Program-made: the position numbers and the translations under genes | The notes under the pieces: generated by a model | Seen by the model: the letters and a program-made list of their open reading frames with translations, nothing else | Database searches by the model: none | What the model was told of the DNA's origin: nothing | Part shown: one piece after another, positions 1 to 7,626 of the stretch | Numbering within the stretch: the first letter of the stretch is position 1 | How the letters are laid out: each line of letters begins with the position of its first letter | Source of the DNA: an uncultured Eubacteriales bacterium | Lineage (GTDB): Bacteria; Bacillota; Clostridia; Oscillospirales; Acutalibacteraceae | DNA: 64,000 nt | NCBI GenBank assembly: GCA_900314355.1 | Contig: OMUY01000016.1 | Span: 104,713-168,712, forward strand | Reading direction: 5' to 3'

Positions 1-17
1 GCAAAGTTTTTTTATGC

Positions 18-45
18 TTGACATTAATTGCTGTTTTGTTATAAT
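18..45 (+). promoter_or_regulatory. Sigma-A-type promoter of the cobalamin uptake operon
   Basis: TTGACA at 18-23 and TATAAT at 40-45 are separated by 16 bases. Both boxes match consensus exactly. The riboswitch aptamer starts about ten bases downstream, so transcription would begin at its 5' edge. Confidence 0.85.
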
Positions 46-55
46 GAAAATGACA

Positions 56-158
56 ATTTGCGTATACGGGAAAGCTCCGTGAAAACCGGACACAGCCGAC
101 AAAGGTGTTCTTTTGAACGCAACTACTGCCGTTAAAGCCGGAATGCCGTATTTGTAAC
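56..158 (+). promoter_or_regulatory. Cobalamin (B12) riboswitch aptamer
   Basis: The conserved cobalamin-aptamer blocks appear in order: GGGAA near 68, CCGTGAAAACCGG near 77-89, a CGCAACTACTG block near 119-129, and the B12-box-like AAAGCCGGAATGCCG at 134-148. A closing helix forms between ATACGG (64-69) and CCGTAT (146-151). It lies directly behind a consensus promoter and ahead of an ECF transport operon, which fits repression by B12. The exact cobalamin class was not determined. Confidence 0.85.
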
Positions 159-304
159 GAGGTAATTTTTTGAAAGACGAAATTTATACGATTTAAGTTT
201 TTCGGAAAAAACGTTATTAATCGCATATCATATTTTAATTGTCTTTTGGGTCGGAAGAGATGATGAACTGTATCAAAGCGATATGGTTTTATTTCTTTTA
301 CTTT

Positions 305-336
305 CGGCCGCAATAAAATGCGGTCGTAATTTTTTT
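305..336 (+). terminator. Intrinsic terminator acting as riboswitch expression platform
   Basis: CGGCCGCA (305-312) pairs with TGCGGTCG (319-326) around a six-base loop, with one G-U pair, and a T-run follows at 330-336. It ends just before the ribosome-binding site GAGGTG (339-344). This is the expected place for a B12-dependent transcription-termination switch. Confidence 0.8.
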
Positions 337-351
337 ATGAGGTGTAAAATT

Positions 352-1272
352 GTGAAAAAAACAAACCTTTCCAAAATCTTATCCGTATTTCTTTCGGTTC
401 TTATGATGTCCGGAGTTCTCTGCCTTTTTTCATTTGCGTCTGATGACAGCGTAACCGTTTATTTCAGCGCCGTCGATCAGTCCTCTTCATATGAAAACGG
501 AGTGATAATGGCGGAAAAGGAAATAACCGTAAGCAAGGGCGACGCCGTAAAGTACGGTTATAAAAACGCCGCTTCGGATCACAACGGAAACGAAGTAGAC
601 TACGTAACGGCTCTTGACGCGATAGCCGACGCGAGCTACCTTGTATACGGAAGCGAGGACGGAGTTAAAAATTCCCTCACCGTTTCTTCCGGCTACATGT
701 CAAAGGCTTTTTCAAGTTTCGGCCCGTGGATGATAACCGTTAACGGCTCTATGCCCCACGACGATATTCTTCTTTCATGGGGATATACAGGCTATTCTGT
801 AGACGAAATGGAAATTAAAAACGGAGATCATATAAATCTCAGCGTCTATTACGATAAGACAGGATATTCGGATTATATTACGTCGGTCGAAGCTCCGGAA
901 AATGTCAAGGCCGGCGATGGTTTCAAGGTCAAAGTGACGGGTTATTCAAGCTATGTCGCGATGTCGGGAGACGATGCGGTCAAGTCGGCTACTTATCCTG
1001 TCGACGGCGTCGAGATTTACAAAATTACAGACGGAAAATCAGCCCTTCTCGGCAAAACGGACTCAAACGGCGAGCTGACTGTTAAAACAAGCAAAAAGGA
1101 CACAGAAAACTACATAATTATGGCGAAGGGATCCTCATCCGCGACGGCTGACGGTTCATCGGCTGCTGTATCAAATTCATTTGCTGAGGTTAATATCAAG
1201 CTCTCGTTTATAGGACATATAATTAAGTTTTTCAAAACTATAGCGGATTTTTTCGCGAAGCTTTTTAAATAA
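352..1272 (+). CDS. Secreted DUF4430-domain protein, putative cobalamin-binding surface protein
   Basis: The protein has 306 residues. It has a signal peptide (KK... then a hydrophobic stretch ending near FASDD), a DUF4430 domain over roughly residues 32-165, and an Ig/CNA-B-like domain (about 180-275). DUF4430 is related to the C-terminal domain of transcobalamin/intrinsic factor. A Phe-rich basic amphipathic helix ends the protein (IIKFFKTIADFFAKLFK). I chose the GTG at 352 because GAGGTG lies seven bases upstream. An upstream in-frame ATG at 283 precedes the riboswitch terminator and has no ribosome-binding site. As first gene of a B12-riboswitch operon with an ECF importer, it probably captures corrinoid outside the cell. 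Binding is inferred. Confidence 0.72.
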   Translation: MKKTNLSKILSVFLSVLMMSGVLCLFSFASDDSVTVYFSAVDQSSSYENGVIMAEKEITVSKGDAVKYGYKNAASDHNGNEVDYVTALDAIADASYLVYGSEDGVKNSLTVSSGYMSKAFSSFGPWMITVNGSMPHDDILLSWGYTGYSVDEMEIKNGDHINLSVYYDKTGYSDYITSVEAPENVKAGDGFKVKVTGYSSYVAMSGDDAVKSATYPVDGVEIYKITDGKSALLGKTDSNGELTVKTSKKDTENYIIMAKGSSSATADGSSAAVSNSFAEVNIKLSFIGHIIKFFKTIADFFAKLFK

Positions 1273-1275
1273 TTG

Positions 1276-2541
1276 ATGAATACCTCTTTTTCGAAACGTT
1301 TTGTTTCAATTTTCTTTGCTGTCATCCTTGCACTGTCTGCATTTATATCCGTGCAGGCGGCGGAAGCGTCTGTTTCAAAAAAATTCGGGACGTCTTACGC
1401 GGACGCCCCGTCTGTCCCCGAGGTAACCGAGGACAATATCTATTTAATACAAAAACAATATCTTTTAAAGCTTGACAAAAACCTTGAGGAAACAGCCGAG
1501 CCAAAGGCGGAGCTTTCCGCCAGCGCGGGCTACGGACTCGTATCTCCCACTTTTTCCGACGGCTTGGTATTCTGTCCCTTAAATAAAGGATATGTGGACT
1601 GCGTAGACAGCGGAACCATGAAAAAGCTATGGAGTTATAAAGACGATTCGTCGGGTCAGTCAAATACGAAAATTTCCGTTTCGGACGGAAAAGTATACGC
1701 GTCGTTCTGGTATTCCGAGACAGATACAGGCGCATTTGTATGCCTCGACGAGTATACGGGAAAACTTATTTTCAGAATAGAAAACGCCGGCGGCTTTTAT
1801 ATGGCGGGACCTGCCTTTTGCGGAGATTACGTCATTTTCGGCTCCGACAACGGTTCATACGAAGACGACGCCGAGTCGAAAATATACGCCGCAGATAAAA
1901 ATACAGGAAAAATATCTTCTTTTGTTACGGTAAAAGGCGACGTCCGCGCATCGGTTGTCCCGGACTTTTTAGGCGGAAAATTTTTCGCGGTGTCAAAGGC
2001 CGGCTATCTGTATTCGTTTTCTTTTTCGGACGGAAAAATTTGCGATTTGAAGGAAAGAAAGCTTTCGGGTCAGTCAACTTGCGTTCCCGAAATCATCGGC
2101 TCGTATGTCGCAGTCGGAGTAAAAGGCGAAAATATCAATTCCGGAAAAGTCGAAATATTTGACGAAGAAACTTTAAACCCCGTAAAGACAATAGACGTAC
2201 CGGGATATCCTCAATCGGGATTTGCGGAGATATTAAAAGATGATTCGGCAATCAGCCTTATTTTCGCCGTAAATTCAAGATTGGGAAATCTTTATAAAAT
2301 AGATTATTCCGGCGGCGAATTTTCGGATTCAGGACTTTATTTTTCCGCTCCCGAAAACGGGTTTACCGTTTGTCCTGTAATATGCGACGACAAAGGCTTT
2401 ATTTATTACAAAAACGATTCCGAATATATATACAAAATAAAAGCGCAGCCTGATTTTTCCGGTATTTCAAAGCTAATAAAAGAAATTTTTTCGTCCGTCG
2501 GAAAAATTCTGTCTTTATTTCATTCACTTTATTTTCTATGA
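1276..2541 (+). CDS. Secreted PQQ-like beta-propeller protein in cobalamin operon
   Basis: The protein has 421 residues: a signal peptide (about 1-28, cleavage near VQAAEA), then repeats of the WD40/PQQ-like propeller type. Typical phrases are KGYVDCVDSGTMKKLWSY, GAFVCLDEYTGKLIF and SKIYAADKNTGKISS, i.e. blades reporting a value and then comparing it. The last 25 residues are a hydrophobic amphipathic helix (ISKLIKEIFSSVGKILSLF). The ATG follows the upstream stop by three bases, so translation is probably coupled; a TTG three bases earlier is possible. Beta-propellers bind corrinoids in other bacteria (BtuG of Bacteroides). Whether this one does is inference from the operon. Confidence 0.65.
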   Translation: MNTSFSKRFVSIFFAVILALSAFISVQAAEASVSKKFGTSYADAPSVPEVTEDNIYLIQKQYLLKLDKNLEETAEPKAELSASAGYGLVSPTFSDGLVFCPLNKGYVDCVDSGTMKKLWSYKDDSSGQSNTKISVSDGKVYASFWYSETDTGAFVCLDEYTGKLIFRIENAGGFYMAGPAFCGDYVIFGSDNGSYEDDAESKIYAADKNTGKISSFVTVKGDVRASVVPDFLGGKFFAVSKAGYLYSFSFSDGKICDLKERKLSGQSTCVPEIIGSYVAVGVKGENINSGKVEIFDEETLNPVKTIDVPGYPQSGFAEILKDDSAISLIFAVNSRLGNLYKIDYSGGEFSDSGLYFSAPENGFTVCPVICDDKGFIYYKNDSEYIYKIKAQPDFSGISKLIKEIFSSVGKILSLFHSLYFL

Positions 2542-3431
2542 AACGTTTTTCCGATACTTATCCGCCGGTTGCGATAATTTATTATGTTTTCGTTCTCGTT
2601 TTCTCGCTTTCGGCGAAACACCCCGTATACCTCGCGATTTCTGCCGTATGCTCGCTTGCGTGCGACATATCGTATAAGGGAATTGACGTTTTAAAGACTT
2701 TTGTTAAAATCTGCCTTCCAGCCGTCGTCGTAATAACTTTGCTGAACGGTTTTACATCCCACTGGGGCGAGACTGTTTTATTTAAAATGAAAGGCGGCAA
2801 CAATATCTGCCTTGAGCCTTTTATATACGGGTTTGTCACGGGGATTGACGTCTCCGCGGTCATATTAATATTTGACTCTTTCAATTTCATTTTCACATCC
2901 GACAAGCTTATTTTCGTCTTGGGTTCCAAAGCGAAAAATACAGGCGCTGCAGTCACCATGGCTTTAAGGGAAATTCCTTTAATCGGCAGGCGTTTCAGAG
3001 AGACGAGAGAGGCGCTTGCCGGAATAGGGGAATACGGCTCCGATGGCAGAAAGAAAAATTTTATGCTTTCCGCGTCTATTCTTGCGTCTATGATTTCAAG
3101 GACTGTCGAGGAAAGCGTAATAAGATCCGACTCAATGATTTCAAGGGGATGGGGACTTAAAAAATCCTCAAGATACGGTAAATTTATCTTTTCGTTTTCA
3201 GACAGGATAATTCTTTGTTTTTCCGTCGTTCTCGCTTTGATTACGGCAGCCGGACTTTTATCCGGATACGGCGAAGTAATTTACAACCCTTATTTTGAAA
3301 TGCGTAAAACAGATGCGGTCTCCTTGATTTTTTTCATTTGTTATTTTCTGCTGCTTACTGTTCCGCTTATTTTTAATTTAAGCGAAGTTGTAAAATACAA
3401 AAAATTCGATAAAATTTCAAATTGTCAATAA
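2538..3431 (+). CDS. ecfT: ECF transporter transmembrane component EcfT (CbiQ family)
   Basis: This 297-residue integral membrane protein has several hydrophobic segments (about 8-50, 56-75, 95-115, 230-250, 268-288). It carries the cytoplasmic coupling motif of EcfT, seen as SDSMISRGW near 196-204, equivalent to the Ala-Arg-Gly motif that contacts the ATPases. Its ATG overlaps the stop of the propeller gene by four bases (ATGA). It would transmit ATP hydrolysis to the S component encoded downstream. Confidence 0.82.
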   Translation: MKRFSDTYPPVAIIYYVFVLVFSLSAKHPVYLAISAVCSLACDISYKGIDVLKTFVKICLPAVVVITLLNGFTSHWGETVLFKMKGGNNICLEPFIYGFVTGIDVSAVILIFDSFNFIFTSDKLIFVLGSKAKNTGAAVTMALREIPLIGRRFRETREALAGIGEYGSDGRKKNFMLSASILASMISRTVEESVIRSDSMISRGWGLKKSSRYGKFIFSFSDRIILCFSVVLALITAAGLLSGYGEVIYNPYFEMRKTDAVSLIFFICYFLLLTVPLIFNLSEVVKYKKFDKISNCQ

Positions 3432-3452
3432 ATATTTTATAACTAATAAAAA

Positions 3453-5054
3453 TTGGAAAAATATAATATCAGTATAGATTCGTTTAAATATGCGTTGTCG
3501 GAAAAAGAAGCGCTTAATAATATTTCTCTCTCTGTAAAAGAGGGAGAATTTGTGATTATAGCCGGGCTCAGCGGCTCGTCAAAGACGACGCTTATAAGGA
3601 TGCTCAAAACTTCGATTTCTCCCAAAGGTGAATTTTCGGGAAAAATAGAATTCGAGGGCAGAAATTTAAATACTGTCCCTTTCAGAGAGCAGACAGAAAA
3701 AATCGGATACGTAAATCAGTTTCCCGATGCGCAGTCAGTCTCCGATTCAGTATGGCACGAGATATCTTTCGGGTGTGAAAATTTAGGCTTTCCGCCTCAA
3801 AAAATCAGAATGATGTGCGGCGAAACATGCGCTCAACTCGGCATTTCGGATCTTTGGAACAGAAAAACCGACACGCTTTCCGGGGGAGAAAAACAGCTCG
3901 TAAACCTCGCCGCCGTTATCGCAATGGCGCCGAATACTCTTCTGCTCGACGAACCGTGTTCAAATCTTGACCCTTCGTCTTCTGAAAAATTTTATGACGC
4001 CGTAGACAAACTTAATAAAGAACAGGGGATAACGGTAATTTTATCGGAACACAATCCGGAGTATCCTCTGCGGTTTGCGGACAGAATAATTTTTCTCGAC
4101 TCCGGAAAGATATCGGGAGAAGCAAAACCGCAAAATATCATGTCAACAGAAGACAAAACAGGGTTTATTAAAGCCGTCGCGCCGGACTCGATGAAAATAT
4201 TAAATCCGTTTTTATCGGGAGAACTGCCGCTTACCGTCAGGGACGCCGAAAACGACATCGAAAAATTATTAAGCGAAAATAAAATTTCCGTTTCAAAGTC
4301 GTGTTTTCCAAAACCCGAAAATGACAGCGGACAAAAAAAAGAATATGCCATAAAATTGAAAGACGTATCATTCAGGTACGAAAAAAAAGGCTGCAATATA
4401 ATCGAGAATACGACATTATCTGTTAAAAAAGGAAAAATAACCGCTTTGGTCGGCGCTAACGGCTCGGGAAAATCCACGCTTTTGAAACTCTGCGCTAAAG
4501 TTTACAAGCCGCAGAGCGGAAAACTGACTGTCAACGGAAAAACCGCGCTTCTGCCGCAGGAGCCTCTGAGTCTGTTTTTTAAGCAGACAATAGAGGATAA
4601 TTTAAAAATTTCCGCCGATGAAAAAGAAGTATACGAAATATCAGAGAAGTTCGGGATTAAAAATATTCTTTCTTCAAATCCGTTCGACGTGTCCGGCGGA
4701 GAAATTCAGCGTGCGGCGGCGGCGAAAACATTCCTCGCGAAGCCTGATATTCTTATTCTCGACGAACCGACAAAGGGAATGGACAAGTTGTTTGTCTCTG
4801 ATTTTGAAAAGATTCTCAGAGATTTCACAGACTCCGGCAGGACTGTTCTTTTAGTAACTCACGATATGAAATTTCTTTCCGAGACTGCCGATGAAATCTG
4901 CTTTTTCTTCGACAAAAATGTTTCCGGCTTGCTCGGCGCAAGAGAATTTCTGTACGAAAGCAGATTTTTCACTACCGACGCCTGCAAAATTATGAGAAAA
5001 TATAACGACGCCGTAACGGCTGATGAGGCTTTGAAAAAAATAACGAAGATATAA
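3453..5054 (+). CDS. Fused double ATPase of ECF transporter (EcfA-EcfA')
   Basis: The protein has 533 residues with two ABC ATPase domains in tandem. Domain 1 has Walker A GLSGSSKTT (38-46), signature LSGGEKQ (about 143-149), Walker B LLLDEP and a SEH switch. Domain 2 has Walker A GANGSGKST (about 334-342), Q-loop LPQEP, signature VSGGEIQ, Walker B LILDEP and VTHD. Walker A of domain 1 has Ser43 where Gly is usual. The start is TTG at 3453 with no clear ribosome-binding site, 21 bases after ecfT, so translational coupling is possible. It energises the cobalamin-regulated importer. Confidence 0.85.
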   Translation: MEKYNISIDSFKYALSEKEALNNISLSVKEGEFVIIAGLSGSSKTTLIRMLKTSISPKGEFSGKIEFEGRNLNTVPFREQTEKIGYVNQFPDAQSVSDSVWHEISFGCENLGFPPQKIRMMCGETCAQLGISDLWNRKTDTLSGGEKQLVNLAAVIAMAPNTLLLDEPCSNLDPSSSEKFYDAVDKLNKEQGITVILSEHNPEYPLRFADRIIFLDSGKISGEAKPQNIMSTEDKTGFIKAVAPDSMKILNPFLSGELPLTVRDAENDIEKLLSENKISVSKSCFPKPENDSGQKKEYAIKLKDVSFRYEKKGCNIIENTTLSVKKGKITALVGANGSGKSTLLKLCAKVYKPQSGKLTVNGKTALLPQEPLSLFFKQTIEDNLKISADEKEVYEISEKFGIKNILSSNPFDVSGGEIQRAAAAKTFLAKPDILILDEPTKGMDKLFVSDFEKILRDFTDSGRTVLLVTHDMKFLSETADEICFFFDKNVSGLLGAREFLYESRFFTTDACKIMRKYNDAVTADEALKKITKI

Positions 5055-5125
5055 ACTGTCCGCCGGATTAGTTTTTCTGATAAGCATTATTGAAAATATA
5101 TCGACAGGTTTGAATTTTTGGTAAA

Positions 5126-5842
5126 ATGGTAAAAGACAGAAAGATAATCAAAACCGCAATTATTTACCTGATAGTTTTCGCCGTGTGTCCGGCGCTTGTT
5201 CTGATGTCGTATTTCCTTTTCGGAAATGACAAAATATATCTCTTCGCCTCTGTTTTATCTGTTATCGCGGTGCTTCCCGTTTTCATCAGGTTTGAAAAAA
5301 AGCAGAACGCTTCAAGAGAAGTGTCCGCCACGGCCGCGCTTACTGCGGCGGCGGTAGCGTCAAGGGCGGCGTTTTATTTTCTTCCTCAGGTTAAACCGAT
5401 AGGAGCGGTTTGTATAATTGCCGCCGTTTCTTTCGGAGCGGAAGAGGGTTTTTTGGTCGGCGCGCTGTCGATGTTCCTTTCAAATTTTATATTCGGTCAG
5501 GGCTCGTGGACGCCTTTTCAGATGCTCGGCATGGGTCTTACGTGTTTTATATGCGGTCTTATCGCTAAATCTGAAAGCCTTAAAAGAAGGAGAATTATAT
5601 TTCCGTTTATACTTTCACTCGTTCAGTTTATTGTCTACGGTTTTACAGTTGATACCGACACGGCTCTTTACATATCGTCTCCATCTTTTGAAACGGTATT
5701 CTCGGTATATCTCGCCGGCGCTCCGTTCAACCTGATATTTGCCGCAACTACATTCGCCGTACTCGTTCTGATTTTAAAGCCTGTTTCAGAAAGGCTTGAC
5801 AGATTGAAAAAGAAATACGGAATATTTGAGGAGAAAAATTAA
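5126..5842 (+). CDS. ECF transporter S component, likely corrinoid/cobalamin specific
   Basis: This 238-residue membrane protein has six predicted hydrophobic segments. The motif GQGSWTPFQMLGMG near 125-138 resembles the S components found in B12-regulated ECF systems (CbrT/CblT type). S components bind the substrate and topple in the membrane to release it. The gene follows the ATPase by 71 bases and precedes a DUF4430 lipoprotein by two bases. Substrate is inferred from the riboswitch; a cobalamin precursor such as dimethylbenzimidazole is an alternative. Confidence 0.75.
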   Translation: MVKDRKIIKTAIIYLIVFAVCPALVLMSYFLFGNDKIYLFASVLSVIAVLPVFIRFEKKQNASREVSATAALTAAAVASRAAFYFLPQVKPIGAVCIIAAVSFGAEEGFLVGALSMFLSNFIFGQGSWTPFQMLGMGLTCFICGLIAKSESLKRRRIIFPFILSLVQFIVYGFTVDTDTALYISSPSFETVFSVYLAGAPFNLIFAATTFAVLVLILKPVSERLDRLKKKYGIFEEKN

Positions 5843-5844
5843 AT

Positions 5845-6561
5845 ATGAAAAAATCGATTGCTGTATTTGCGATATTGTTGATATTCTGTTTTTCTTTTTT
5901 TTCGTGCGGAAAAAGGTCCGAAGATTATTCAACCGAAGTATATTCGGAAGAAGAAAGTTCTGCCGAAATTTTCTCATTTCGGGAAAATAAAGAAAAAGAA
6001 ACGTCAACAGCCGAAGAAAATGATTGTTCCAGACCGTCGGAAAAAAATAAAGACGAAAATAATAATCTGTTATCCGAAAAGACGACAGCGAAAAAAGAGG
6101 CGGAGCGTCATTCAGCGAAAAAATCCGTTTCAAATTGTGAAGCCGAAACGGTTAAGACAACGGAGAAAAAAAATGACGAGGTTACTGTTTCAATCAACTG
6201 TTCGACGATTTTAAACAATATGGACTCTCTTAAACACGGCAAAGAAAATTATGTTCCCGCGGACGGGTATATTCTTCCGGATACAAAAATACAAATTGAA
6301 AAAGGCGATACGGTTTTCGATGTTCTTCAAAAAGCGTGCGATAAATATTCTATACAGCTTGAATATACTTATTCTTCGGTCTATTCAACCGAATATATCG
6401 AGGGAATAGGCCAGCTCTACGAATTTGACTGCGGTTCATCGTCGGGCTGGATGTTCAAAGTAAACGGCAAAGTTTCCGAGTTGGGCGCGTCGTCGGTCAA
6501 ATTGAAATCGGGAGACAAAGTCGAATGGGTTTACACGTGCGACATGGGAAATGATATTTAA
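5845..6561 (+). CDS. DUF4430-domain lipoprotein, putative corrinoid-binding protein
   Basis: The protein has 238 residues. A short signal sequence ends at a lipobox-like FFSC with Cys21 as the lipidated residue. A low-complexity Glu/Lys/Ser linker (about 24-112) follows, then a single DUF4430 domain (about 113-238) with the typical SGWMFKVNGK segment and SGDKVEWVYTCD end. It is the last gene of the riboswitch operon. The lipid anchor would hold the domain on the outer face of the membrane near the S component. Being anchored this way, it lacks the Phe-rich C-terminal helix found on the first gene's product. Confidence 0.72.
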   Translation: MKKSIAVFAILLIFCFSFFSCGKRSEDYSTEVYSEEESSAEIFSFRENKEKETSTAEENDCSRPSEKNKDENNNLLSEKTTAKKEAERHSAKKSVSNCEAETVKTTEKKNDEVTVSINCSTILNNMDSLKHGKENYVPADGYILPDTKIQIEKGDTVFDVLQKACDKYSIQLEYTYSSVYSTEYIEGIGQLYEFDCGSSSGWMFKVNGKVSELGASSVKLKSGDKVEWVYTCDMGNDI

Positions 6562-6592
6562 AACATCAATCAGATTAAATATAACAGAAGAC

Positions 6593-6620
6593 CCCCGGAA
6601 AAAATTCCGGGGATCTCCTT
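6593..6620 (+). terminator. Terminator of cobalamin uptake operon
   Basis: CCCCGGAA (6593-6600) and TTCCGGGG (6605-6612) form a perfect 8-bp stem with a four-A loop. A short T-containing stretch follows. It sits between converging genes. Confidence 0.65.
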
Positions 6621-6693
6621 TTGGTGTGTAAAAAATAGAAGAAATCAAAAGTTATAATATAAAGAAAAACATGAAATCAATATTTGAAAATTT

Positions 6694-6924
6694 TTATTTG
6701 CACTGCTCGATTTTTATATTTTTCAGCTCGTAGCCGGTGGAGTCTATTGCGCTTTTCAAAAGGTTTTCGTCGGGTTTTTCTTCCGAAATGAATTTTGCCG
6801 TTTTCTTGTGTCTGTCGGCTTTGACTTTTTTCGCTTTCGGATAAATTTTTCTGATGGCGTCCTGAATATGAGCCTCGCACATAGAACACATCATACCCTC
6901 AATTTCAAGCTCTGTTTTGTACAT
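6694..6924 (-). CDS. Heavy-metal-associated (HMA) domain protein, CopZ-like
   Basis: This 76-residue single-domain protein has the metal-binding MxCxxC motif (MMCSMCEAH, Cys13 and Cys16) on the first loop of a ferredoxin-like fold. It matches copper-chaperone-type HMA proteins. Start at ATG 6924 is supported by GGGAG about eight bases upstream; an in-frame ATG eleven codons earlier has no such site. The second half is unusually Lys/Glu-rich. No P-type ATPase is next to it, so the partner is unknown. Confidence 0.75.
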   Translation of the reverse strand: MYKTELEIEGMMCSMCEAHIQDAIRKIYPKAKKVKADRHKKTAKFISEEKPDENLLKSAIDSTGYELKNIKIEQCK

Positions 6925-6975
6925 CGTTTTGTCTCCCAAATTAAATTTTTCAATCAAAAATTCAATTAATATGTT

Positions 6976-6993
6976 TGTTAGCCTCCGCTAACA
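6976..6993 (-). promoter_or_regulatory. Palindromic operator upstream of the HMA gene
   Basis: TGTTAGC-CTCC-GCTAACA is a perfect 7-bp inverted repeat. It covers the expected transcription start of the HMA gene. TTAG/CTAA half-sites recall DtxR/MntR-family operators, but the regulator is not identified here. Confidence 0.55.
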
Positions 6994-6998
6994 TCTAT

Positions 6999-7027
6999 AT
7001 AATACACTTTTTATTTTGAGTTGTCAA
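6999..7027 (-). promoter_or_regulatory. Promoter of the HMA gene
   Basis: On the minus strand TTGACA (7027-7022) and TATTAT (7004-6999) are spaced by 17 bases. The palindrome lies immediately downstream, so a bound repressor would block initiation. Confidence 0.7.
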
Positions 7028-7113
7028 CTGCTAACTGATTAATTTTTCTGATATTTTTCAAGTTTTTTTGATTTATTTACGTCTACTGATAATATAATGC
7101 CTATTAACATTAA

Positions 7114-7142
7114 TTGACAAATATATGTATTTTTAGTATAAT
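7114..7142 (+). promoter_or_regulatory. Promoter of the hydrogenase-regulator/nitrogenase-like run
   Basis: TTGACA at 7114-7119 and TATAAT at 7137-7142 with a 17-base spacer form a full consensus promoter. It is the only strong promoter I found ahead of the co-directional run to hypE, although the spacers before hydF and hypC could hide others. Confidence 0.8.
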
Positions 7143-7174
7143 AAAAACAATCAATAAAAAGAGGGTCGTTTTAA

Positions 7175-7411
7175 TTGGAGACAAAAGTTGCCGTTGTGGC
7201 TATCATAGCTCACGGAAATGACAAATCGGGAGAGATCAACTCTGTTTTGCACGAGTATTCCGAATATATCATAGGCAGAATGGGAATACCGTATGAGAAA
7301 AAGGGCGTAAATATCATCTGCATAGCGGTTGACGCTCCGCAGGACAAGATAAATTCTCTCGCCGGAAAAATAGGCAGAATAGATTCGGTTACCGCCAAAA
7401 CCGTATATTGA
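7175..7411 (+). CDS. TM1266-family putative iron-only hydrogenase system regulator
   Basis: This 78-residue ACT/NikR-like small protein fits the TM1266 family. Those genes are typically found among hydE, hydG and hydF in organisms with [FeFe] hydrogenase. Visible family traits are the length, the IIGRMGIPYEKKGVNIICI centre and the GKIGRIDSVTAKTVY ending. Translation starts at TTG with GAGGG (7161-7165) upstream. It is the first gene of the run leading to hydF and the nitrogenase-like genes. Its ligand and DNA target are unknown. Confidence 0.75.
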   Translation: METKVAVVAIIAHGNDKSGEINSVLHEYSEYIIGRMGIPYEKKGVNIICIAVDAPQDKINSLAGKIGRIDSVTAKTVY

Positions 7412-7530
7412 TATTGAATTTATATATCGTTTTTATATTAGGACTTAAATTTTTTCGGACTGGGTTTGTATTTTAGTCTTCTGTTTAATTTATTTTTGGT
7501 TTTCTGACATAAAAATTTTATTGATATGAA

Positions 7531-7607
7531 AGAAACCGATGTTAAAAGATTTTTTCAAAATTATTTTTGAATTTAATATTTTGCACGGTTTCTTAAAAAA
7601 TTTTTTT
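7531..7607 (+). promoter_or_regulatory. Structured leader ahead of hydF
   Basis: AGAAACCG (7531-7538) pairs perfectly with CGGTTTCT (7586-7593), and an internal TTCAAAA/TTTTTGAA pairing extends it. An A-run and T-run (7594-7607) follow, just before the GAGAGG ribosome-binding site of hydF. The 215-base spacer thus resembles a regulatory leader. It matches no riboswitch class I recognise. Confidence 0.4.
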
Positions 7608-7626
7608 GAGAGGTCGTGTATTTTTT

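Noticed and set aside
283-351. Upstream ATG start for the first DUF4430 gene
   Set aside because: It lies ahead of the riboswitch terminator hairpin and has no ribosome-binding site; GTG 352 does.
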